A DNA stretch of 45,582 nt from a virus: IMG/VR virus record IMGVR_UViG_3300009155_000091, positions 1 through 45,582 of that record; one strand, 5' to 3'. The first letter of the stretch is position 1. Every line of letters begins with the position of its first letter. Positions 39,357 through 45,582 of this stretch are shown in pieces. A program made the position numbers and the translations under genes. The notes below the pieces were generated by a model. That model did not search any database. It had not been told where the DNA came from and was given only the letters and a program-made list of their open reading frames with translations.

Positions 39357-39363
39357 ATAAATA
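39357..39363 (-). promoter_or_regulatory. TATTTAT motif (candidate late promoter)
   Basis: Reads GATATTTATATTATAAAAC before the four-TM protein gene. On the other strand AATATTTACATACATG leads into the divergent plus-strand gene. Confidence 0.4.
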
Positions 39364-39385
39364 TCAAAACATAATATTTACATAC

Positions 39386-39808
39386 ATGAGTCTGATAACT
39401 GAAATAGTAAGAAAACATTTATTATTAGAAAAGAAGATTGCCCAAATTATTACAAATATGGATGTCAAATTTAATTTTGAATTTTTTACAGGTAGTCATG
39501 CATCATCAAGAAAAACAAGACCTGAACAGGGTGAGGAATATAATCAAAGGGAAATTTCAAATAAAGAACTAAAATTTTTTATTGAAAATTTTGTGAAATA
39601 TCAGATTGCTGAAGGAATTATCAATCAATCAATTATAAATGGTCGACCATTTGTAATAAAATCATTAAAGTGGGAATTGGCATTTCCGGTATATCCTGAA
39701 CATCAAGAAGGATCGTATTGGGTTATGAATATTGGAACTTTATGGAGGGAGAGTTTGACAAACCCATTTAGGGTTTCTAAAAATCAATTTGTAATTTGGG
39801 TGGATTGA
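39386..39808 (+). CDS. Putative head-packaged protein, 140 aa
   Basis: It starts MSLITEIVRKHLLLEKKIAQ with a candidate site LLLE|K. The rest is a compact alpha/beta domain: VKFNFEFFTGSHASSRKTRP, NKELKFFIENFVKYQIAEGI, then LKWELAFPVYPEHQEGSYWV and a strand-rich end (NQFVIWVD). No family was recognised. It is alone on the plus strand, divergent from the four-TM gene and convergent with a candidate small transcript. Confidence 0.65.
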   Translation: MSLITEIVRKHLLLEKKIAQIITNMDVKFNFEFFTGSHASSRKTRPEQGEEYNQREISNKELKFFIENFVKYQIAEGIINQSIINGRPFVIKSLKWELAFPVYPEHQEGSYWVMNIGTLWRESLTNPFRVSKNQFVIWVD

Positions 39809-39930
39809 GTAGGATAGTTATTTAGTATCTTAATCGTTTCCCATTCTCCTATCAACTTGAGACTCTTTAATCCCAAGCCACTTCTACTCATCCAGTCAGT
39901 TAGATATCATTCTGACCTTTACCCGTTGTT
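39784..39930 (-). ncRNA. Candidate small RNA or 35-aa ORF downstream of the sigma gene
   Basis: An exact TTG-N19-TATCTTTG promoter (39938-39967) would start a minus-strand transcript here. The region contains an 8-bp inverted repeat (GAGTAGGA at 39807-39814 with TTCTACTC at 39882-39889, one G-U) that could fold an RNA of about 80 nt. It also holds an ATG frame (39891 to 39784) coding MSRSGLGLKSLKLIGEWETI, then KILNNYPTQSTQITN. I cannot tell which is right. A tRNA fold was not found. Confidence 0.4.
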
Positions 39931-39937
39931 TGTGATA

Positions 39938-39967
39938 CAAAGATAAGTGTTTTTTTTAAACCGCCAA
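39938..39967 (-). promoter_or_regulatory. Host-type promoter TTG-N19-TATCTTTG
   Basis: CAA at 39965-39967 and CAAAGATA at 39938-39945, exact spacing, pointing away from the sigma gene that ends at 39975. One of the best promoter matches in the window. Confidence 0.65.
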
Positions 39968-39974
39968 AACTTTT

Positions 39975-40775
39975 TTATAAATAATCGAATAATTCTGAAG
40001 AATCATTTCTAAGTCTTCGAAGAGCCTTTTCTTTGATCTGACGAACACGTTCTTTGGTTAATCCAAAATCCGAACCGATGTCTTCCAATGTTCTTGGAGT
40101 CCCTGTTAGACCAAAGTAATCTCCAACAATCGACTTTTCACGATCGTCCAATACGTTTAGAAGTTTTAACATTTTATCTTTTAAAATGTCTTTGGTGTCA
40201 AATACCGCATCAGGTAATTCTGCATCCTTATTTGAAATCATATCCAATAACGTATCTCCATCTTCGTTGATATTCATATCTAAGTCTATCATTGAAGGTA
40301 GTGACGCAAACTTGTCTTCAAGTTTTTTACCTGATTGCTCAACTTCTTTTTTTGCTCGTTGAAGATCTTGAACAACATTGACTGGTAGTCGAATGGTTCT
40401 TGAATTGTCATTTAGAGACTGAATGATAGATTGTTTTATCCACCACACACCATAAGATATAAATCGAAGATCTTTGTTCCAATCAAAGTTTTTAATGGCC
40501 TTCATAAGACCAAGATTTCCTTCAGCAATTAGATCTGATAAATCAAGACCTTGATTTTGATATTGTTTTGCCACCGTAATAACAAAACGAAGATTTCCTT
40601 CAATTAACTCTTGTTCGATTCTTCGTCTTTCGGACATTGGCGTATCTTCTGACTTCATTTTTTTAGCCAGTTCACGCTCCCGTTCTGCGGTCATTACCTT
40701 AATTTTTCTAATGTCTTTAAGGTAATGCGAAATTTCCTCCTGATTAATAGGTGCTCCTGTGTTTTTGTCCTTCAT
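39975..40775 (-). CDS. rpoD-like: Sigma-70 family RNA polymerase sigma factor, Bacteroidetes-primary type
   Basis: A 266-residue sigma factor with region 1.2/2.1 (SHYLKDIRKIKVMTAERERE), core-binding region 2.2 (DLIAEGNLGLMKAIKNFDWN), region 2.3-2.4 (RFISYGVWWIKQSIIQSLND), and region 4.2 HTH (TLEDIGSDFGLTKERVRQIK). Region 3 is shortened and hard to align. It is close in layout to the SigA of Bacteroidetes, so it could direct host polymerase to phage promoters, playing the part gp55 has in T4. The target motif is unknown; TATTTAT sites are candidates. It follows the 174-aa gene by 9 nt. Confidence 0.95.
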   Translation of the reverse strand: MKDKNTGAPINQEEISHYLKDIRKIKVMTAERERELAKKMKSEDTPMSERRRIEQELIEGNLRFVITVAKQYQNQGLDLSDLIAEGNLGLMKAIKNFDWNKDLRFISYGVWWIKQSIIQSLNDNSRTIRLPVNVVQDLQRAKKEVEQSGKKLEDKFASLPSMIDLDMNINEDGDTLLDMISNKDAELPDAVFDTKDILKDKMLKLLNVLDDREKSIVGDYFGLTGTPRTLEDIGSDFGLTKERVRQIKEKALRRLRNDSSELFDYL

Positions 40776-40784
40776 ATATTTGTT

Positions 40785-41309
40785 TTAAAGTGATTTTGAG
40801 TATTCGTCTAATTTTTGTTTTTCAAGTTCAGATAATGATTCCATACCTTCACTACCAATTTTATCAAGTAATTCATCAAGAGTTAGATTACAAACATTTG
40901 GTTTTTTGAAATGTGCAAATAAATCAGAAAGGTCCATAAATGTGTCTTCACCATTTAGATCTTTTGTTCTTAATCTTGGTGGTGTTGGCTTACGTTTTTT
41001 TGGTGTTGTGTTTTTTAACGACATTAAATGATTTAGGTTGTCTTCATCAAAGTTTGAAGAGTAATCTTTTGATTTTTTTGTAATGAAGTATTCAAACCCT
41101 TCAAGTTCTTCATTAATAAAAAACATTACATCTGAAACGTCTTGAAAATCTCCTTTGTATGCGAAATGGAAAATTGCGTGTCTTTCACCATACATGAACT
41201 TAACTTGACCGCTAGTCATGTGATCCGCCAATTTGATTCCGATTTCTTGTGTTTTTTCTTCTGTGTTTTCTACTGTGTCGTTGTAATATACAAAAAGTAA
41301 GTAATTCAT
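40785..41309 (-). CDS. Hypothetical protein, 174 aa
   Basis: The N-terminal part is a beta-rich domain (MNYLLFVYYNDTVENTEEKT, then VKFMYGERHAIFHFAYKGDF), followed by a basic Pro-rich linker (PKKRKPTPPRLRTKD). The end LTLDELLDKIGSEGMESLSE, then LEKQKLDEYSKSL is a short helical motif common at the ends of Bacteroidetes proteins. It lies just before the sigma gene, so an anti-sigma or sigma-partner role is thinkable but unsupported. Confidence 0.65.
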   Translation of the reverse strand: MNYLLFVYYNDTVENTEEKTQEIGIKLADHMTSGQVKFMYGERHAIFHFAYKGDFQDVSDVMFFINEELEGFEYFITKKSKDYSSNFDEDNLNHLMSLKNTTPKKRKPTPPRLRTKDLNGEDTFMDLSDLFAHFKKPNVCNLTLDELLDKIGSEGMESLSELEKQKLDEYSKSL

Positions 41310-41331
41310 ATGTGTTTTTTTAATTGTTCTA

Positions 41332-41339
41332 CAAATATA
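41332..41339 (-). promoter_or_regulatory. Bacteroidetes-type -7 element TATATTTG
   Basis: CAAATATA reads TATATTTG toward the 174-aa gene and the sigma gene, 22 nt from the start. The nearest TTG is at N22, longer than consensus. Confidence 0.4.
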
Positions 41340-41365
41340 CGAATAAAGTTGGGATTTGTTTCAAA

Positions 41366-42172
41366 TTACCCAATTCTTTTTTGTGAAATTTTAAAATACT
41401 CTTCAGATATTTCAGAACCTAAAAAATTTCTTTCAGTTTGAATTGCAGCCTTTGCTGTTGTTCCACTTCCCATAAATGGATCATAAACCAAATCATTTGG
41501 GTTTGTCCAACTTATTATATGATCTTTAACAAGTTGTATCGGAAATATTGCGGGATGTTTATATGCAATTTCATCTTCTTGACCATTTTTTGATGTTTTA
41601 TATGTCCAAACGTTATATCTCTGACCATATTCTTGTATTATTTTTTTCTTCCGTTCAATCATAGTCCCATCTACTTGTCTTGAGGTATTTTTTCCCCAAC
41701 TACCTACTTGTCCTGCATAAACATTTTTTCGATCCTTTATTGAATTAAATGTTTTTGGTTTACCCTTAGATAAAATAAACATATACTCAAAAATTTGATG
41801 GTATCTATTTGAAGATGGGTTTGAAAAATTATTTTTCATATAAATCATTGTATCATGAATATTAAATCCAATTTCTTTGAAAAATAATGCCTGTCTAAAA
41901 GATGTTCCTGTTTCACTACCTTTCTCCGTTCCATCTCCCACAACCCAAACTAAAATTCCACCTTCTTTAGTAACTCTTAAAAGTTCTTTTGCAATATTTT
42001 CAAAATCAAAAGAATATCCATTAAATTCTGTTTTTTTACCGGTAACATAATTATTATATGATCGTAAATCATCATAAGGTGGTGAGGTAACAGTTAAATC
42101 TATGGTATTGTTAGGAATTTTAGATAAGGTATTTAAACAATTTTCATTGTAAATTTTATTGAGTTCTATCAT
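41366..42172 (-). CDS. DNA methyltransferase, beta class, paired with a candidate nuclease
   Basis: A 268-residue enzyme with motif IV LTVTSPPYDDLRSYNNY near residue 28 and SAM motif VYDPFMGSGTTAKAAIQ near the C-terminus. NENCLNTLSKIPNNTIDLTV precedes motif IV. TSPPYDDLRSY is typical of type II modification enzymes. It overlaps the upstream 153-aa gene by 17 nt, the usual arrangement for a modification/restriction pair. The modified base (m6A or m4C) is unknown. Confidence 0.92.
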   Translation of the reverse strand: MIELNKIYNENCLNTLSKIPNNTIDLTVTSPPYDDLRSYNNYVTGKKTEFNGYSFDFENIAKELLRVTKEGGILVWVVGDGTEKGSETGTSFRQALFFKEIGFNIHDTMIYMKNNFSNPSSNRYHQIFEYMFILSKGKPKTFNSIKDRKNVYAGQVGSWGKNTSRQVDGTMIERKKKIIQEYGQRYNVWTYKTSKNGQEDEIAYKHPAIFPIQLVKDHIISWTNPNDLVYDPFMGSGTTAKAAIQTERNFLGSEISEEYFKISQKRIG

Positions 42173-42617
42173 ATATTTTAAAAAATTTATTTGCGGCCAT
42201 GGATTTGTTCTTACCCAAATTTAAATTTATTATGTCTTCTTTTGTCACTTCAATGAATGAAAGTTTCCCATCGACTATTTGTCTTTTATCTATTAATACA
42301 TACCTATCTAAAGAATTTAATTTTTCATTAAATCCCTCTTCAGTAACATTTCTACCAAATCCAACTTCTTTAGAGGATGCAAAACTAACACTATCTGTTA
42401 TAGTTCTAATTTCACTTTTAGTTCCGTCAGATTCTTTAACATCAAATGAAGAATTTTCATTTTGTCTAATACCGTTTTCAGATCTTTTATGTATATATTC
42501 ACCAACCCTACCTAACATTCTTCCGTCATTGAACATTTCTATTGTGTCTTTTACACTTAACCCAAAACCTTTTGCAACTAAATTCCAATCTACATTGTGT
42601 TCATTTATTTTTTTCAT
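42156..42617 (-). CDS. Candidate restriction endonuclease partner, 153 aa
   Basis: A soluble product: MKKINEHNVDWNLVAKGFGL, RMLGRVGEYIHKRSENGIRQ, then ENSSFDVKESDGTKSEIRTI and SVSFASSKEVGFGRNVTEEG. The spacing Glu (GEYIHK)...Asp (SFDVKES)...ExR (SEIRT) could be a PD-(D/E)XK nuclease core, and SFASSKEVGFGR looks like a DNA-contact loop. Gene overlap with a methyltransferase supports a restriction partner. The nuclease call is inference; it could be a target-recognition or inhibitor protein. Confidence 0.5.
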   Translation of the reverse strand: MKKINEHNVDWNLVAKGFGLSVKDTIEMFNDGRMLGRVGEYIHKRSENGIRQNENSSFDVKESDGTKSEIRTITDSVSFASSKEVGFGRNVTEEGFNEKLNSLDRYVLIDKRQIVDGKLSFIEVTKEDIINLNLGKNKSMAANKFFKIYDRTQ

Positions 42618-42663
42618 AATATTTTATTCTATATTAAAACAAATCTAACAATAATATTTCAAT

Positions 42664-45036
42664 CTACAAAACTTTTGACAAATTATTTTCTTTTTTAATT
42701 TTTACCACATGATCACCCCATGATGACACAGCACTATTATGCGATATAACAAACACTTTTTCAAAATAATCTTTAATCTTTACAAAGAATTCATAAACCA
42801 TATCTAAGTTCTCAGGAGATATTTTACCAAAGACTTCGTCTAATACAACCAAGTTGGGAGTTGGTAAACTACATATCTTAGTCAATACCGCTCTTAACGC
42901 TAATGATGATAAAGTCTTCTCATATCCACTTCCTGATGTCATTAGTTTTTCAACTCCGGTTCCATTATCGATCATCATAAACTCAACTTCATTTTTGTCG
43001 TTAATTTTTATTTCCATTTTGAAATAACATGAATCTTCCATAAGTCTTTGAAGTTCTGTGTTGATTAGTGGCATCATAGTTTTCATAATCATTTTTGAAA
43101 TACCATTCTTACCATAAAGTTCCAAATAAATTTTAAAGATTTTTTCTTTCTCTTCTTCCTCTTTAATTTTAACAATCATTTTTTTGTTGTTATCAATCTT
43201 TTCATCAAGTGATTTAATTAACCCCTCGTTTGTTAAAATTGAATTACTGATCGTTCTTCTTTGAAGTTCCAATTCATCCAATCTAACGTCAGCTTTGATC
43301 AACAACGAATCAATCTTTTGGTTTTCAGAAATCTTATCTTGTATTTCTTCCCAACGTTTAATCTTATCGTTTAATGAACCGATCTTTAAATCACAACTTT
43401 CAATCGAGATTTCATATTTTTCTTTAACCAACTTATTTTTTTCATATTCATCAAACTCTTTTTTAAGTTTCACAAAACTTTGTTCTTTGTTGGATAAATC
43501 CGTCATAAGTGTTGTTTTTGTGTTTTTTTGCACAATAAGTCCATCAAGTTCTGCGATTTTAGCGTTTGTGATCGCCGCATTCATTAACTCAATTCCACAG
43601 TGTTCGCATTTGATTCCACCTTCTACTGAAGATTTTAATTTGTTGATTGATGCGATTTCAGTATCAATTTGAATAACCTCTTTATAAACATTGTTGTATT
43701 GTTCTTTAACCTCATCATGTTTATCCTCATGGTAAAACTCAGATGGTTCAACGACTTTGATTTCAGATATTTTTGTTAAATAACCTGACTTCTCACGTTC
43801 AATTTCTTTTATTTCATCTTTGGTTTTATCAGGATTTAATAAACTTAATTCTCGATCAATGTTGGTATGTTTTCTTTTTAACATATCATCACGATATGTT
43901 TTTCCTTTTACAATTGCATCATCAACTTCAGATAAACTTTTTTTGCTTTCGGCGATTGTATTCTTTAATTCTATGATTGAAGTTTGGTGTGTTTCAATAT
44001 CATTTTTTAATTGTTCTGAAGAATATAGATTTGATATTTTTTGTTTTGAAAACTCTGAATAGATTTCTTTTGCAACTTCTTCTTTTCTTTTCAAAAACTC
44101 AAGACCCATAAATCTTGATAACACCTGACCTCTTGCCGTTGGTTTTGATTCCAATAAATCTTCAAGGTTTGATCCTGTTGTAAGGATCGTCATTAAAAAG
44201 TCTTCTTTTGTTCCAATTGAATTTTTAATGAAGGCTTCTGTTTCCCTTCTTTGTTCTCCTGTGAAATTTAATAAAGAACCATCTGACAACTTTTTAAAGA
44301 AGTCCAATTCGGTTTTGACATTCCATTCACCTTTTTTGGACATCTTTCTTTCGATGTTTCTAACAATGACATAATCTTCACCATCAATTGTGATTTCACC
44401 TTTAACATGAACTTTGTCTTTGTTTGAAAATCGGTTAAATATTTCTTCGGCCTTTGTTGTCTTTGTTGTTTCGTTAAAAAACAAGAACATTAAAAGATCC
44501 ACCGTTAATACAGTTTTTCCACCAAAATTAGGAGGATCAGATTCAACCACCACAATACCATTCAACGCATCAAAATTTAATCTTTGGTTTTCACCATAGG
44601 ATAAAAAGTTTGAAAACTCAATATTTCTGATATACCATTTCTTAAATTGTGCTGAAGTTTCTTCATCACCAGACATCTTATTCTCAACCATTCTGTTGAT
44701 GTTTAATACATCATCAGTTTTGTCTTCATGTCCTTTCGATTTAAGGTAATTGGTAATAAGATCAAGTTGGTATTGTGTGTCAGCAATATTCACCGACACA
44801 TCAATACTTTGCATAGTTTCACTTTCAACGTTCTTTGCCTTTGTTAAAACATTAACGTTTGTTGTATTATACTTTTTGGAAAAATAATGCTTTACACTTT
44901 TGATTTTATCTTGTGTAAAGTTTTCTGGTAAATCTTCCCAAACAACTTGTATGATGGGATTTTCAAATTTTGAAAAGTCCAAATCTTTTATCATAATATT
45001 ATAATTGAATAATTTTGGTGGATTGAATAAATCCAT
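42664..45036 (-). CDS. 46-like: gp46/Rad50-like SMC-type recombination ATPase, 790 aa
   Basis: The ATPase head begins near residue 130 (WYIRNIEFSNFLSYGENQRL) with a divergent Walker A (SDPPNFGGKT, about residue 172). Long coiled coils surround a zinc hook CEHCG (about residue 475). The C-terminal half has a signature-like TSGSGYEKTLSSLALRAVL (about 700), Walker B NLVVLDEVFG (about 730) and an FVISHNSAV switch. T4 gp46 is about 560 residues, so this protein has an extra N-terminal region of about 130 residues. With gp47 it should process DNA ends in recombination-dependent replication; a gp47 gene was not seen in the window. Confidence 0.92.
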   Translation of the reverse strand: MDLFNPPKLFNYNIMIKDLDFSKFENPIIQVVWEDLPENFTQDKIKSVKHYFSKKYNTTNVNVLTKAKNVESETMQSIDVSVNIADTQYQLDLITNYLKSKGHEDKTDDVLNINRMVENKMSGDEETSAQFKKWYIRNIEFSNFLSYGENQRLNFDALNGIVVVESDPPNFGGKTVLTVDLLMFLFFNETTKTTKAEEIFNRFSNKDKVHVKGEITIDGEDYVIVRNIERKMSKKGEWNVKTELDFFKKLSDGSLLNFTGEQRRETEAFIKNSIGTKEDFLMTILTTGSNLEDLLESKPTARGQVLSRFMGLEFLKRKEEVAKEIYSEFSKQKISNLYSSEQLKNDIETHQTSIIELKNTIAESKKSLSEVDDAIVKGKTYRDDMLKRKHTNIDRELSLLNPDKTKDEIKEIEREKSGYLTKISEIKVVEPSEFYHEDKHDEVKEQYNNVYKEVIQIDTEIASINKLKSSVEGGIKCEHCGIELMNAAITNAKIAELDGLIVQKNTKTTLMTDLSNKEQSFVKLKKEFDEYEKNKLVKEKYEISIESCDLKIGSLNDKIKRWEEIQDKISENQKIDSLLIKADVRLDELELQRRTISNSILTNEGLIKSLDEKIDNNKKMIVKIKEEEEKEKIFKIYLELYGKNGISKMIMKTMMPLINTELQRLMEDSCYFKMEIKINDKNEVEFMMIDNGTGVEKLMTSGSGYEKTLSSLALRAVLTKICSLPTPNLVVLDEVFGKISPENLDMVYEFFVKIKDYFEKVFVISHNSAVSSWGDHVVKIKKENNLSKVL

Positions 45037-45037
45037 T

Positions 45038-45367
45038 TTATTTTTCTAAACCTAAATCTTGATTAATTGAAATGAACTCAGGATTTTCTTCTTTAAATGC
45101 GACATTCCCCCCAAATTCATTATTAATTTTTGAAGATGCTTCATCATTTGGAATGAAACTAAATGCTGTGTCAACAATCTTGTCTTGAACAACATCATAG
45201 TTCATTTCTTGTCCATTTGTTTCAATTTTTAATTCATCTTCTTTTAACTTTGCAAGTTGTTGTTGAACCAACATGTCAAATGCTTTTTGCATTCCTGATT
45301 TTTGTTGTGCCAATCTTGCGTTACGTTTAGCAACTTTTTTTTTGTGTTCTTTAGCGTTCTTCCCCAT
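45038..45367 (-). CDS. Hypothetical protein, 109 aa
   Basis: A basic helical N-terminus (MGKNAKEHKKKVAKRNARLA, then QKSGMQKAFDMLVQQQLAKL) followed by an acidic half (YDVVQDKIVDTAFSFIPNDE, FGGNVAFKEENPEFISI). No domain was recognised. It ends 1 nt before the gp46-like gene starts and overlaps the next gene upstream by 17 nt, so it is in the same operon; a replication-accessory role is a guess. Confidence 0.65.
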   Translation of the reverse strand: MGKNAKEHKKKVAKRNARLAQQKSGMQKAFDMLVQQQLAKLKEDELKIETNGQEMNYDVVQDKIVDTAFSFIPNDEASSKINNEFGGNVAFKEENPEFISINQDLGLEK

Positions 45368-45503
45368 TTTCTTGTGTGTTTAAATTATTATTTTCTTCAT
45401 TAGTTTCTTCAACTTCGTCATTAACTACGATCTGAATTGGTCTTGGAAATAATTGATCCATTCCAACTCCGAGATTTACTTCGATAACTTTTTTTGTTTC
45501 CAT
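45351..45503 (-). CDS. Small acidic protein, 50 aa
   Basis: A short frame from ATG 45503: METKKVIEVNLGVGMDQLFP, then RPIQIVVNDEVEETNEENNN and a hydrophilic end. It overlaps the 109-aa gene by 17 nt. No family. Its short strands followed by an acidic tail do not suggest a function. Confidence 0.65.
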   Translation of the reverse strand: METKKVIEVNLGVGMDQLFPRPIQIVVNDEVEETNEENNNLNTQENGEER

Positions 45504-45513
45504 TTATTTATTT

Positions 45514-45582
45514 TTAATTGTTATTAGGTCTATTTTCTTCAAACCACTCTATTACACCATTCAACGCCCAAACGGCACCTGC
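45514..45582 (-). CDS. C-terminal end of a protein (5' part outside window)
   Basis: An open frame enters from the window edge and stops at 45514, coding AGAVWALNGVIEWFEENRPN, then NN. The WALNGVIEWFEENR segment looks like a real helix. It stops 10 nt before the next gene's start. No identification is possible from 22 residues. Confidence 0.6.
   Translation of the reverse strand, partial: AGAVWALNGVIEWFEENRPNNN

Noticed and set aside
39807-39889. tRNA-like spacing with an 8-bp terminal stem
   Set aside because: No T-arm GGTTCGA or credible anticodon arm on either strand; kept only as a candidate small RNA or ORF.

Overview
The window is most likely a piece of a large tailed-phage genome, probably a T4-like myovirus, that infects a member of the Bacteroidetes. 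It is AT-rich and very densely coded, mostly on the minus strand, with frequent TAATG and ATGA overlaps. It mixes typical phage genes (gp46/Rad50-like recombination ATPase, metallophosphatase, DUF3310, DUF932, N-acetylmuramoyl-alanine amidase, free-standing HNH endonuclease, several DNA methyltransferases, many small ORFs) with Bacteroidetes hallmarks: a protein with a type IX secretion C-terminal domain, a histone-Hc1-like peptide, a Bacteroidetes-type primary sigma factor, and promoters of the form TTG-N19/20-TAnnTTTG. No terminase, capsid, portal or tail gene was recognised, so the phage assignment rests on the accessory and replication genes.

Layout. 1-1341: small accessory genes. 1343-4099: a large secreted T9SS cargo-like protein. 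4263-7931: RlpA-like transglycosylase, a protein with an HEXXH motif, metallophosphatase, HNH endonuclease and a P-loop kinase. 8003-10412: a peptidoglycan-binding-like peptide and three putative virion cargo proteins, two of which share a C-terminal motif. 10537-15449: lipoprotein, NUDIX hydrolase, DUF192 protein, DNA methyltransferase, DUF3310, SMR-like membrane protein and a complete type II glutamine synthetase. 15472-21948: hypothetical genes, a small plus-strand island, glutaredoxin, thioredoxin and DUF932. 21988-29303: a long run of putative virion cargo genes, including six consecutive genes that start with variants of MKIIITESQ. 29345-33724: Dam-like methylase, DnaJ, small genes and the histone-like peptide. 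33767-39808: putative virion proteins and a probable lysis cluster (amidase, two coiled-coil membrane proteins, a four-TM protein). 39784-45582: a candidate small RNA or small ORF, sigma factor, methyltransferase plus candidate nuclease, gp46-like ATPase and small genes cut by the window edge.

The main observation is that about 17 otherwise unrelated proteins start with short, related N-terminal segments that end in a [LIVF]-x-E-[QASND] site. This resembles the capsid-targeting propeptides that the T4 prohead protease removes. These genes often follow a TATTTAT motif close to their start codon, while metabolic genes more often follow host-type TAnnTTTG promoters. The inference is a two-class transcription programme and a large set of proteins packaged in the head, carrying domains such as a glycine zipper with an annexin-like segment, a possible metallopeptidase, leucine-rich repeats and peptidoglycan-binding-like folds. 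This rests on sequence pattern alone.
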